Source of the DNA: CALFMR01 sp035550595 | GTDB lineage: Bacteria; Acidobacteriota; Vicinamibacteria; Vicinamibacterales; SCN-69-37 | Assembly: GCA_035550595.1 (NCBI GenBank) | Contig: DASZOV010000010.1 | Coordinates: 1 to 23,138, forward strand | Length of the DNA: 23,138 bases | Direction: 5' to 3' | Shown: one piece after another, positions 1 to 6,708 of the stretch | How positions within the stretch are numbered: position 1 is the stretch's first letter | How the letters are laid out: every line of letters starts with the position of its first letter | Translations under genes and position numbers: made by a program | Notes under the pieces: generated by a model | What the model saw: only the letters and a program-made list of their open reading frames with translations | Databases searched by the model: none | What the model was told of the DNA's origin: nothing

Positions 1-472
1 TCTTGCCGTCCATGAGCGGATTGTCCTGGTTGGGCGTGCTCTCGATCGCGAACTTGCCGCCGGCTTCCACGAGCCAGGCCCAGCCGCTGCCGAAGCGCGC
101 GCCGCCGGCCTTGTTCACCTGCTCCTTGAAGCTGTCGAAGCCACCGAACGAGTTCTTGATCACGTCGGCAATCGCACCTGTCGGCGCGCCGCCCTTGCCG
201 GGTCCCATGATCTGCCAGAACATCGAATGGTTCACGTGGCCGCCGCCGTTGTTGCGGACGGCCGTACGGATGTCCTCCGGCACGCTCGCGAGGTTCGAGA
301 TCAGGTCCTCGGCGCTCTTGCTCTGAAGCTCGGGATGCTTCTCGACCGCTGCATTCAGGTTGTTGACGTAGGCCGCGTGGTGCTTGTCGTGATGGATCTG
401 CATCGTCTGCGCGTCGATGTGGGGTTCGAGCGCAGCGAAGTCGTACGGCAGCGGCGGAAGCTGATAGGCCAT
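1..472 (-). CDS. Fe/Mn superoxide dismutase (partial, C-terminus off window)
   Basis: This enzyme dismutates superoxide to peroxide and oxygen. The reverse strand reads MAYQLPPLPYDFAALEPHID, the usual start of bacterial Fe/Mn SODs, followed by the first metal-ligand helix (IHHDKHHAAYVNNLN, ligand His about residue 27) and the second (GGGHVNHSMFW, ligand His about 82). Then come the GPGKGG loop and FGSGWAWLV. The last two ligands (DxWEHAYY region) lie beyond base 1, so about 157 residues are visible of a usual 195-210. The ATG at 472 is preceded by an AGGAG ribosome site about 8 bases upstream. It lies 53 bases after nadA on the same strand and may share its transcript. Fe versus Mn preference cannot be settled; the GGGHVNHSMFW motif leans to the Mn or cambialistic type. 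No signal peptide is seen, so it is cytoplasmic. Confidence 0.95.
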   Translation of the reverse strand, partial: MAYQLPPLPYDFAALEPHIDAQTMQIHHDKHHAAYVNNLNAAVEKHPELQSKSAEDLISNLASVPEDIRTAVRNNGGGHVNHSMFWQIMGPGKGGAPTGAIADVIKNSFGGFDSFKEQVNKAGGARFGSGWAWLVEAGGKFAIESTPNQDNPLMDGK

Positions 473-525
473 GGGCGAAACTCCTGGAGAAAGGCCGGCT
501 CAGCGCGGGAACGGGCGTCGACCGG

Positions 526-1656
526 CTATGCCAATGCCAACATTCTATCCAACGCGACGCGCGCCCACGTGCGGGTCGGCTCGGGCACGACGATGCGATT
601 GTGGACCTCGCCGTCGATGAGGCCTTCGAGCACCCACAGCAGGTGGTTCGGCGACACGCGGAACATCGTCGAGCAGAGGCAGCCGAGCGAATCGAGCGTC
701 ATGACGGTCCGCGCCGGCGCGAGCTCGCGCGCGAGACGATTGACGAGATGGATCTCGGTCGCGACCGCCCATACGGATCCTTCCGGACTGCCGCTGACGG
801 TACGAATGATGTGATCGGTCGATCCGGAATCGTCGGACGCCTGCACGACGTCGAACGTGCACTCCGGATGCGCGATGACTTTGCCGCCGGGGTGCGCGGC
901 GCGGAACTGTTCGATCTGCCGCACGTTGAAGCGCGTGTGCACGCTGCAGTGGCCCTTCCAGAGGACGAGCCGTGCGTGCTGCAACGACGCGCGGTCGAGG
1001 CCGCCAAAGGCCGCATCCGGATCCCAGACGACCATCTCGTCGAGCGGGACGCCCATCTTGTACGCCGTGTTCCGGCCGAGGTGCTGGTCGGGCAGCATCA
1101 GCACGGTGCGACCACGCGCCCACGCCCAGGTCATCACCTTCGCGGCATTCGTCGACGTGCAGACAATGCCGCCGTGTTCGCCGCAGAAGCCTTTGATGGC
1201 CGCGCTCGAGTTGATGTACGTCACCGGGATGACGCCCGTCACGCCCATCGTCGCCATCTCTTCCCAGCACGTCTCGAGCTGATCGATGGCGGCCATGTCG
1301 GCCATCGAGCAGCCGGCGGCCAGGTCGGGCAGGATCACCTGCTGGCGATCGCCGGAGAGCACGTCGGCGCTCTCGGCCATGAAATGGACGCCGCAGAACA
1401 CGATCGTCTCGGCGGCTTCCTGCCGCGACGCGTACTGTGCGAGACGCAGCGAGTCGCCAGTGCAGTCGGCGAACTTGATGACTTCGTCGCGCTGATAGTG
1501 ATGACCGAGGATGACGACGCGATCGCCGAGGGCCGCGCGGGCGGCGGCGATGCGGACGTCGAGCTCGGATTCTGGCAGGCGCAGGAACGCCTCGGGAAGG
1601 GGCTGTCGCTCACTCAGCCGCGTCCGTTCGTAGTCGGTGAGCAACTGGATGTCCAT
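526..1656 (-). CDS. nadA: Quinolinate synthase NadA
   Basis: NadA condenses iminoaspartate with dihydroxyacetone phosphate to quinolinate, the second step of de novo NAD synthesis, using a [4Fe-4S] cluster. The 376-residue protein shows GHHYQRDEVIKFADCTGDSL near the N-terminus, then the three cluster-cysteine regions: VFCGVHFMAE (Cys88), GIVCTSTNA (Cys166) and DSLGCLCSTM (Cys326 or Cys328). It also carries WKGHCSVHTRF and HPEC. Length and motif order match the E. coli-like NadA type. The ATG at 1656 has a GGAGG ribosome site about 10 bases upstream. Neither nadB nor nadC is in the window. The 158-base gap upstream holds a hairpin with a T tract and a TACAAT box, listed separately, which may separate it from mqnE or attenuate it. 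sod follows 53 bases downstream. Confidence 0.97.
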   Translation of the reverse strand: MDIQLLTDYERTRLSERQPLPEAFLRLPESELDVRIAAARAALGDRVVILGHHYQRDEVIKFADCTGDSLRLAQYASRQEAAETIVFCGVHFMAESADVLSGDRQQVILPDLAAGCSMADMAAIDQLETCWEEMATMGVTGVIPVTYINSSAAIKGFCGEHGGIVCTSTNAAKVMTWAWARGRTVLMLPDQHLGRNTAYKMGVPLDEMVVWDPDAAFGGLDRASLQHARLVLWKGHCSVHTRFNVRQIEQFRAAHPGGKVIAHPECTFDVVQASDDSGSTDHIIRTVSGSPEGSVWAVATEIHLVNRLARELAPARTVMTLDSLGCLCSTMFRVSPNHLLWVLEGLIDGEVHNRIVVPEPTRTWARVALDRMLALA

Positions 1657-1714
1657 GTCGGTGGCCTCCGCCGCGCCCGTGAGCTTGTGAAAAATTTCTC
1701 AATCTCCAGGGACG

Positions 1715-1756
1715 AAAAAGGCCAAATCCCTCGAGGCTGTCGCCGACAGGGATTTG
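1715..1756 (-). terminator. Hairpin plus T tract between mqnE and nadA
   Basis: On the minus strand a perfect 9-bp stem (CAAATCCCT at 1756-1748 pairing with AGGGATTTG at 1731-1723) encloses a 16-base loop, followed after GGCC by a run of five T (1719-1715). This is the form of an intrinsic terminator. It would end the yjbQ-mqnE transcript. It also lies just downstream of a possible nadA promoter box, so it could act as a leader attenuator. The stem is AT-rich and the loop long, so its strength is uncertain. Confidence 0.45.
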
Positions 1757-1767
1757 ACGTACCGCTG

Positions 1768-1773
1768 ATTGTA
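1768..1773 (-). promoter_or_regulatory. Possible -10 box for nadA
   Basis: The minus strand reads TACAAT here, five of six matches to the sigma-70 consensus TATAAT, 112-117 bases before the nadA start codon. No convincing TTGACA-like box is found 16-18 bases upstream, so it is a weak call. A transcript from it would begin around 1761, immediately before the hairpin at 1756-1723. Confidence 0.25.
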
Positions 1774-1814
1774 GCAGCGTTTACCGCGAAAAACGAGCGC
1801 GCCGAGCCAACGCG

Positions 1815-2927
1815 TCACGACGCGACGGCCGCGCTCGAGTCGACGAGGTTGTAGAACGTGTCCCGCTCGAACGGCTCCCGCCCTGCTTCCCGGATGAGCC
1901 GCCGGATGTCCGCGCTCGAGAGCACGTACGGCGTCCGCGATCCCGCCATGTGGTAGATGCGCTCTTCCTGCACCGTGCCGTCGAGGTCGTCGGCGCCGTA
2001 CCAGAGCGCGAGCTGCGCGATCTCGACGCCGGTCGCAATCCAGAACGCCTTGACGTGCGCGACGTTGTCGAGCAGCAGCCGCGACACCGCGTGCACGCGC
2101 AGCGTCTCACTCGCGGCGGGCGCCGGCAGCTTGCGCATGCGATTGTTGTCGGGATGGAACGCCAGCGGGATGAACGCCTGGACGCCGCCCGTTTCGTCCT
2201 GGAGCGCACGCGTCCGCAGGAGATGATCGACGCGCTCCTCGTCGGTCTCGATGTGCCCGTACAACATCGTGATGTTCGTGCGCATGCCGAGCCGATGCGC
2301 GATCCGGTGCACCGACAGATACCGCTCGGCATCCGCCTTGTCGGGCGCGATCTTGCGGCGGGCGCGCTCGGCGAAGATCTCCGCGCCTCCACCGGGCAGC
2401 GACTCGAGCCCGGCCGCCATGAGCGCTCGCAGCACGGCCTCGTCCGTCATGCCGTAGAGATCGGCGAAGAACGCGATCTCGACCGCCGTGAAACACTTCA
2501 AGTGCACGTCGGGCCGGATGGCCTTCAGCCCGCGCAGCAAATCGAGGTAGTAGTCGAACGGCAGGTCCGGGTGCAGGCCGTTGACGACGTGGATCTCGGT
2601 GAGCGGCTGGCCATCGCGCTGCCGCAGCTTGTCGAACGCCTGCTCGAGCGACAGCGTGTACGCGTCCGGATCGCCGGGCCGCAGGCGCGCGAACGAGCAG
2701 AAGAGGCAGCTCGCCACGCAGACGTTCGTCGCTTCGAGCCGCAGGTTGACGTTGTAGTAGGTGCGCGGTCCATGCCGGCGCTCGCGATCCTGGTTGGCGA
2801 GCCAGCCGACCGCGTGCAGGTCCGGACACTTGAACAGGCGCACGCCGTCGTCGAAGCTGAGCCGCTCGCCCGCGGACGCCTTGTCCGCGACGTCCGACAA
2901 TCCCAACGCGTGAAGGCGATCCCACAT
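1815..2927 (-). CDS. mqnE: Aminofutalosine synthase MqnE (radical SAM)
   Basis: MqnE makes aminofutalosine from 3-[(1-carboxyvinyl)oxy]benzoate and SAM in the futalosine route to menaquinone. The 370-residue protein has the radical-SAM cysteine motif CVASCLFC (Cys70, Cys74, Cys77) after TYYNVNLRLEATNV. Further on it has ESLPGGGAEIF and the block ITMLYGHIETDEERVDHLL, then QAFIPLAFHPDNN, all typical of MqnE rather than its paralogue MqnC. The frame stays open 70 codons further upstream, but that part overlaps yjbQ and is low-complexity Arg/Ala. The ATG at 2927, five bases after the yjbQ stop, fits the family start (MWDRLHALGL). A GGGAG ribosome site lies inside the end of yjbQ, so the two are probably coupled. 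mqnD, another pathway gene, lies at 6709-7551. Confidence 0.95.
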   Translation of the reverse strand: MWDRLHALGLSDVADKASAGERLSFDDGVRLFKCPDLHAVGWLANQDRERRHGPRTYYNVNLRLEATNVCVASCLFCSFARLRPGDPDAYTLSLEQAFDKLRQRDGQPLTEIHVVNGLHPDLPFDYYLDLLRGLKAIRPDVHLKCFTAVEIAFFADLYGMTDEAVLRALMAAGLESLPGGGAEIFAERARRKIAPDKADAERYLSVHRIAHRLGMRTNITMLYGHIETDEERVDHLLRTRALQDETGGVQAFIPLAFHPDNNRMRKLPAPAASETLRVHAVSRLLLDNVAHVKAFWIATGVEIAQLALWYGADDLDGTVQEERIYHMAGSRTPYVLSSADIRRLIREAGREPFERDTFYNLVDSSAAVAS

Positions 2928-2932
2928 GACGT

Positions 2933-3433
2933 TTATGCGTCTCCCATTACGAGGAGACGCAGCGTCCGCGGGCGCGGACCGTCGAGCTCCGCGAAGAGCA
3001 CGCGCTGCCACTGACCGAGCACGAGCTCTCCGCGGCTCACCTGCAGCGTGACGCCGTGTCCGAGGAACATCGCGCGCAGGTGCGCGTCCGCGTTGAGACG
3101 CTCGCAGTCGGAATGCGCGGGATCGTCGTGCAGCCATCCCGCATCGCGTGCCGCGATGCGCTCGAGCACGCGTGTCATGTCGCCGGAAAGCGCCGCCTGG
3201 AATTCGTTGATGAACACCGCGCAGGTCGTGTGCAGGACCGTGAGATGCGCGAGACCCGCGTTGACGCCGAGCCGCCGCACCATCGGCGCCAGGCGCTCGG
3301 TGAGATCGACGATGTCGACGCGATGCGATGTCTCGACGATGAACGATTCGGATCGGACGCGAAGCGCGCCCGCGTCGCTTGCGACATCCACCACCGGTTG
3401 TTCACGAATGGTGATGGTCGATCGCTTGCTCAT
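2933..3433 (-). CDS. YjbQ/UPF0047 family protein
   Basis: This is a 166-residue protein of the YjbQ (UPF0047) family, for which weak thiamine-phosphate synthase activity has been reported in E. coli; the physiological role is unsettled. Family marks are HTTCAVFINE (residues 68-77), NADAHLRAMFLGHGVTL (114-130) and the C-terminal GQWQRVLFAELDGPR block. The N-terminal 15-20 residues are a little longer than usual. The ATG at 3433 has a GAGGTG ribosome site directly upstream; the frame stays open further but without family sequence. It is first in a minus-strand pair with mqnE, separated by five bases, and diverges from the ABC importer. No thiamine genes are nearby, so the pairing with mqnE gives no clear functional hint. 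Confidence 0.9.
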   Translation of the reverse strand: MSKRSTITIREQPVVDVASDAGALRVRSESFIVETSHRVDIVDLTERLAPMVRRLGVNAGLAHLTVLHTTCAVFINEFQAALSGDMTRVLERIAARDAGWLHDDPAHSDCERLNADAHLRAMFLGHGVTLQVSRGELVLGQWQRVLFAELDGPRPRTLRLLVMGDA

Positions 3434-3666
3434 GCCACCTCGAAGTCGTTCACAGCGGCGCGCCGCCGGCCCGGCCGGCGCCCGTTCCGCACATTCTGGC
3501 ATGCTATACTCCGGCCCGACAACCGCCGTCCGTCCGGCGGTCGACGGCCGTGCGTGCGCGTCCTCTGCGGCCCTGCGGTGTCCTCCCTTGACGCTCAGAC
3601 CGGTGATTCCCCTCGTCACGTTGCCGTGCGATCCTGCACGTGCGGTCCCGTTTGGAGCCCATCGTC
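3434..3666. other. Divergent intergenic region with long importer leader
   Basis: The 233-base gap between yjbQ (minus) and the ABC ATPase (plus) holds the extended -10 box at 3502-3510 and a 6-bp GC hairpin at 3523-3540. The remaining leader has a short GACCGGTGATTCC stretch (3599-3611). Because importers of this family are often controlled by cobalamin riboswitches, I looked for the conserved B12-box and core pattern and did not find a convincing match. No small gene is evident. Confidence 0.5.
3502..3510 (+). promoter_or_regulatory. Extended -10 box upstream of the ABC importer operon
   Basis: TGCTATACT on the plus strand matches the extended -10 pattern TGnTATAAT with one mismatch. It lies in the 233-base divergent gap between yjbQ and the importer. 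The leader to the importer would be about 150 bases and contains a CCGCCG/CGGCGG hairpin (3523-3540). No clear -35 box is seen. Confidence 0.35.
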
Positions 3667-4527
3667 GTGCTCTTGGACGCGGTTGATCTCGAGTTCGCCT
3701 ATCACGCGGGCCGCCGGCCGGCGCCCCCGCTCGTGGTCGACGGCGTTTCGCTCCACGTCGACGCGGGCTCGATCGTCGGCATCCTCGGTCCCAACGGATC
3801 GGGCAAGACCACGCTGCTGAAACTGCTGTCGGGCGCGCTCCGGCCCACGGCCGGGCGCGTCCTGTTCGACGGCCGCGACCTCACGTCGATGTCGCGGCGC
3901 ACACTCTCCGATCACGTTGCCGTCGTGCCGCAGGAAACGCACCTGGCCTTCGACTACACGGTGCTCGAGATCGTCCTCATGGGGCGCTACTCGAAGCTCG
4001 GCGCGTTCGAGATCGAAGGTCCCGACGATCTGGCCTCGGCCGAACGTGCGCTCGACGCCACGGGATCGCGATACCTGGCCGACCGCGCGTTCCCCACGCT
4101 CAGCGGCGGCGAGAAACAGCGCGTCATCATCGCGTCGGCGCTGGCACAACTCGACGCGCGCGGCTCGCCATCCGAAGCGGCTCGCGAAGCGAGCGTTTCG
4201 CGAAGGATGGCATCCGAACCTTCTCGCGAAGCGAGCGATCAGCGAAGGATGGGACTGCTCGTCCTCGACGAGCCGACGGCGTCGCTCGACCTCAAGTACC
4301 AGCTCGAAGTCGCCGCCCTGCTCACGCGGCTCAACCGTGCGCAGAAGATGACCGTCCTGCTGTCGACGCACGACCTGCGCTTTGCCGCATCGGTCTGCCA
4401 ACACGTCGTGCTGCTCTCGCGCGGCCGCGTGCTCGCCCACGGCACGCCGGCCGAGACGCTGACACCCGCGCTCGTCAGCACGCTCTACGACATCGAGGCG
4501 GGCATCGTCGCCCCGCTCCTGGCGTGA
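3667..4527 (+). CDS. ABC importer ATPase, BtuD/FecE type, with repeat-derived insert
   Basis: This is the nucleotide-binding subunit of a metal-chelate or cobalamin importer. With the GTG start at 3667 it has 286 residues: Walker A GPNGSGKTT (41-49), Q-loop VVPQE, signature LSGGEKQR (145-152), Walker B LLVLDEP (197-203) and the switch STHD. I chose 3667 because GGAG lies 10 bases upstream; an in-frame GTG at 3640 would add nine residues without a visible ribosome site. Residues 168-195, between signature and Walker B, are an extra 28-residue block encoded by two tandem 42-bp palindromic repeats (4169-4252). They read SE-x-x-REAS-x-x-RRM twice and keep the frame. Without them the spacing would be normal for the family. 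The stop overlaps the permease start (GTGA), so the three importer genes are coupled. Whether the insert disturbs activity is unknown. Confidence 0.93.
   Translation: MLLDAVDLEFAYHAGRRPAPPLVVDGVSLHVDAGSIVGILGPNGSGKTTLLKLLSGALRPTAGRVLFDGRDLTSMSRRTLSDHVAVVPQETHLAFDYTVLEIVLMGRYSKLGAFEIEGPDDLASAERALDATGSRYLADRAFPTLSGGEKQRVIIASALAQLDARGSPSEAAREASVSRRMASEPSREASDQRRMGLLVLDEPTASLDLKYQLEVAALLTRLNRAQKMTVLLSTHDLRFAASVCQHVVLLSRGRVLAHGTPAETLTPALVSTLYDIEAGIVAPLLA
4169..4252 (+). repeat. Tandem pair of 42-bp palindromic repeats inside an ABC ATPase gene
   Basis: Two adjacent 42-base units (4169-4210 and 4211-4252) agree at 36 of 42 positions. All differences fall in two 4-base blocks at matching places (GCGG versus CCTT, TTTC versus ATCA). 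Each unit has an outer inverted pair CATCC/GGATG and a central hairpin CTCGC-GAA-GCGAG. Being 42 bases long, each adds 14 codons without a frameshift. The layout resembles palindromic elements that insert in frame into genes, such as those of Rickettsia. No further copy was seen in this window. Confidence 0.9.
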
Positions 4528-5525
4528 CCGCTCGCTCTCCGCTCACCCGCGGCATCCCCGTCGTGCTGCTGTGCTTCGCGCTGATGGTCGCGGCCATCGT
4601 GTTCGCGCCGTTCATCGGCTCGACCGACATCTCGTTCGGCGCGGTCTTCAGCCGCCGCATACCCTTCGCGGACAACATCGACGCGCAGATCTTCTTCCTT
4701 GCGCGACTGCCGCGCGCGCTCGCGGCGGCGCTCGTCGGCGGCACGCTCGCGGCGGCCGGCGCGGTGTTCCAGGGGCTGCTCCGCAACCCACTCGCCGAGC
4801 CGTACACGCTCGGTATCTCGGCGGGCGCATCGCTCGGCGCGATGGTCGCGATCACGTTCGGCGCCATGCTGCCGACTGGCGGCGTCGCCACAGCCGGCCT
4901 GGCTGGCGCCGGCCTGGCGGTGCTCGTCGTCTACGCGCTCGCCAACGCGCGCCACCGCGGCCTGTCGACGACGGTGCTCCTCCTGTCGGGTGTGACGTTG
5001 AACGCGTTCTTCTGGGCGCTCATCCTGCTCGTGCAGTACTCGAGCGACTTCGCGGAGACGTACCGCGCGCTACGTTGGCTCATGGGCGATCTCGACGTCG
5101 TCGGCTACTCGTCGATCGTGACGGCGCTCCCGCTCATCGTCATCGCGTTCGTCGCATTCGCGTGGCTGGCGCGGCCGCTCAATCTCCTGAGCCTCGGCGC
5201 CGAAGCCGCGGGCGCGCGCGGCTTGAACGTGGCGCGGGCGCAGCGCGTGGCGTTCTTCAGCGGCTCGATCGCCACGGCGGGCGCCGTGTCGATCGGTGGT
5301 CCGATCGGTTTCGTCGGCATCATCGTGCCGCACCTCATCCGGCTCGTCGTCGGCGCCGATCATCGGCTCGTGCTACCAGCGTCGGCGTGTTTCGGTGCCG
5401 CGTTCCTCGTCGCGTGCGACGTCGTCGCACGCACCGTGGCGGCGCCGCTCGACCTGCCGGTCGGCATCATCACGGCGTTGGCCGGCGGTCCGTTTTTCCT
5501 GTGGCTGCTGTTGAGGAGACGATGA
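4524..5525 (+). CDS. ABC importer permease, BtuC/FecCD family
   Basis: This is the membrane subunit of the importer, forming the translocation path with the upstream ATPase and the downstream binding protein. Its 333 residues show many hydrophobic spans and the family blocks RLPRALAAALVGGTLAAAGA, VFQGLLRNPLAEPYTLGISA, LSLGAEAAGARGLNVARAQR (the coupling-helix region), GPIGFVGIIVPHLIRLVVG and the C-terminal DLPVGIITALAGGPFFLWLL. These are diagnostic of the FecCD/BtuC family. The GTG start overlaps the ATPase stop (GTGA), and the stop overlaps the next ATG (ATGA), so all three proteins are probably translated as one coupled unit. Substrate cannot be read from this subunit; cobalamin, haem or Fe-siderophore are all possible. 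Confidence 0.95.
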   Translation: MTARSPLTRGIPVVLLCFALMVAAIVFAPFIGSTDISFGAVFSRRIPFADNIDAQIFFLARLPRALAAALVGGTLAAAGAVFQGLLRNPLAEPYTLGISAGASLGAMVAITFGAMLPTGGVATAGLAGAGLAVLVVYALANARHRGLSTTVLLLSGVTLNAFFWALILLVQYSSDFAETYRALRWLMGDLDVVGYSSIVTALPLIVIAFVAFAWLARPLNLLSLGAEAAGARGLNVARAQRVAFFSGSIATAGAVSIGGPIGFVGIIVPHLIRLVVGADHRLVLPASACFGAAFLVACDVVARTVAAPLDLPVGIITALAGGPFFLWLLLRRR

Positions 5526-6538
5526 GCGCGACGAACTGGCTCGGCCGTGTGCGAGCGATCAACCCAAGACGACTGCGGCGGGTCGTAGGCCTCGCCGCAC
5601 TCCTGCTGACAGCGATGACGGTCGGTTCGCCGCGCACGATCGCGCAGGCCCGCGCTGGCGAGGGGCCTTCCGGTAATGTCGATTCCGTAGGGGCGGCCCC
5701 CCGTGGCCGCCCGGATACCGGTGCGCGGCCGACGCGCATCATCAGCCTCGTGCCGTCCGTCACCGAGATGATCTTCGCGATGGGCGCCGGACCGAACGTC
5801 GTCGGCGTCTCGAGCTACGACCACTATCCGCCCGAAGTCGCGACGCGTCCGCGACTTGGCGCGCTCGTCGATCCCGACTTCGAGCGCATCCTCACGCTTC
5901 ATCCTGACCTCGTCCTCGTCTACGGCTCGCAGGAGGACCTCGTCCGCCGCCTCGATGCCGCGCACATCGCGTCCTTCTCGTACCAGAACGGCGGGTTGGA
6001 CAACGTGACGACGACGATCCGTCGATTAGGCGAGCGGCTGCGACGCCCGGCGGATGCCGAACGACTCGCGGCGAGCATCGAGGCAGATCTCGATCGCGTG
6101 CGGCAGGCAGTGACAGGTCTCGCGCGGCCTCGAACCGCGCTGATTTTCGGCCGCGAGGGCGGCTCGCTTCGCGGTCTCTACGCGAGCGCCGGCGTAGGTT
6201 TTCTCCACGACCTCGTGGAACTGGCTGGCGGCGACGACGTGTTCGGCGACATTCGGCGGGAGAACCTGCAGGTCTCGACCGAGATGCTCCTCGCGCGCCG
6301 GCCGGACGTGGTCATCGAGATCCACGCGTCCGAGGGCTGGACACCAACGCGTCTCGCCGAAGAGCGGCGCGTGTGGGACGTGCTGCCCGCACTGCCTGCC
6401 GTGCGGACAGGTCACGTCTATCTGCTTGCTGACGACAGCCTGTCCATCCCAGGTCCACGCGTCGCCGGCATCGCCGAGCAGTTTGCGCGTCTCTTACACC
6501 CGGACGCGTTCCGCCGTGCGACGCCGCAGGCGCACTAA
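5522..6538 (+). CDS. Periplasmic substrate-binding protein, BtuF/FecB type
   Basis: This is the binding protein of the importer, 338 residues from the ATG at 5522 that overlaps the permease stop. The same frame is open far upstream, but that part is antisense-like filler within the permease. The N-terminus has a basic patch (PRRLRR), a hydrophobic core and a likely AQA signal-peptidase site near residue 43. The mature part begins TRIISLVPSVTEMIFAMGAG and continues VVGVSSYDHYPPEV, LERI-type FERILTLHPDLVLVYGS, and C-terminal GHVYLLADDSLSIPGPRV, typical of BtuF-like helical-backbone receptors. Resemblance to BtuF (SLVPSVTE, GVSSY-D-YPP) favours cobalamin. The linker between signal and mature domain (about residues 50-67) is encoded by a dispersed palindrome, listed separately. 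No cysteine lipobox is seen, so it is probably soluble in the periplasm. Confidence 0.9.
   Translation: MSATNWLGRVRAINPRRLRRVVGLAALLLTAMTVGSPRTIAQARAGEGPSGNVDSVGAAPRGRPDTGARPTRIISLVPSVTEMIFAMGAGPNVVGVSSYDHYPPEVATRPRLGALVDPDFERILTLHPDLVLVYGSQEDLVRRLDAAHIASFSYQNGGLDNVTTTIRRLGERLRRPADAERLAASIEADLDRVRQAVTGLARPRTALIFGREGGSLRGLYASAGVGFLHDLVELAGGDDVFGDIRRENLQVSTEMLLARRPDVVIEIHASEGWTPTRLAEERRVWDVLPALPAVRTGHVYLLADDSLSIPGPRVAGIAEQFARLLHPDAFRRATPQAH
5670..5721 (+). repeat. Dispersed GC palindrome inside the binding-protein gene
   Basis: The core 5687-5713 (27 bases) matches 6670-6696 at 26 of 27 positions. It contains an 8-bp inverted pair GGGCGGCC/GGCCGCCC, and this copy is further flanked by CCGGTA (5670-5675) and TACCGG (5716-5721). 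It encodes part of the flexible linker after the signal peptide (SVGAAPRGRPD), where an insertion would be tolerated. Confidence 0.8.
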
Positions 6539-6542
6539 GCGT

Positions 6543-6614
6543 CAAGTCAGAAGTTCGAAGCCAGGGGGCGCTGGCGCTCGACAAGTCAGAAGTTCGAAGC
6601 CAGAAGCCAGAAGT
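6543..6614 (+). repeat. Dispersed AGAAGTTCGAAGCCAG repeat, two copies
   Basis: A 22-base sequence containing AAGTCAGAAGTTCGAAGC occurs at 6543-6564 and identically at 6582-6603. The second copy continues with AAGCCAGAAGTT. A close relative lies at 18359-18390, where 28 of 29 bases from GTCAGAAG to CCAGAAGT agree. All copies are between genes. Each holds the palindrome GTTCGAAC-like core TTCGAA. There is no coding sense; it looks like a genome-wide intergenic repeat family. Confidence 0.8.
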
Positions 6615-6616
6615 TG

Positions 6617-6643
6617 AGAGGCGCCTTCGGCGCATCTGCTTTT
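6617..6643 (+). terminator. Candidate terminator after the importer operon
   Basis: A hairpin AGA-G-GCGCC-TTC-GGCGC-A-TCT (6617-6637, one G/A mismatch in the stem) is followed by GC and four T (6640-6643). It lies about 80 bases after the binding-protein stop and just before the convergent end of mqnD. The short T run makes it a moderate call. Confidence 0.4.
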
Positions 6644-6669
6644 CGGACCACGCTGGAACCAACCCACTC

Positions 6670-6696
6670 GTAGGGGCGGCCCGCCGTGGCCGCCCG
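6670..6696 (+). repeat. Second copy of the dispersed GC palindrome
   Basis: This 27-base copy differs at one base from the one at 5687-5713 inside the binding-protein gene. It has the same 8-bp inverted pair GGGCGGCC/GGCCGCCC and lies in the 170-base gap before the end of mqnD, 13 bases from its stop codon, where it could also act as a 3' hairpin. Confidence 0.8.
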
Positions 6697-6708
6697 CGAC
6701 ACCTTGCG

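Noticed and set aside
1657..1814. NAD+-I (nadA motif) riboswitch in the nadA leader
   Set aside because: The two tandem similar domains expected for that motif are not visible; only one simple hairpin with a T tract is present.
3434..3666. Cobalamin riboswitch upstream of the BtuCDF-type importer
   Set aside because: GGTG-like and CC-rich pieces are present, but the B12 box and the ordered core elements could not be found by eye.
4169..4252. CRISPR-like or minisatellite array
   Set aside because: There are only two units, directly abutting with no spacers, in frame inside a gene, and no cas genes are in the window.
4571..5521. Upstream extension of the binding-protein frame through the permease gene
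   Set aside because: The sequence is filler in a shifted frame of a conserved permease. The ATG at 5522 starts a clear signal peptide.
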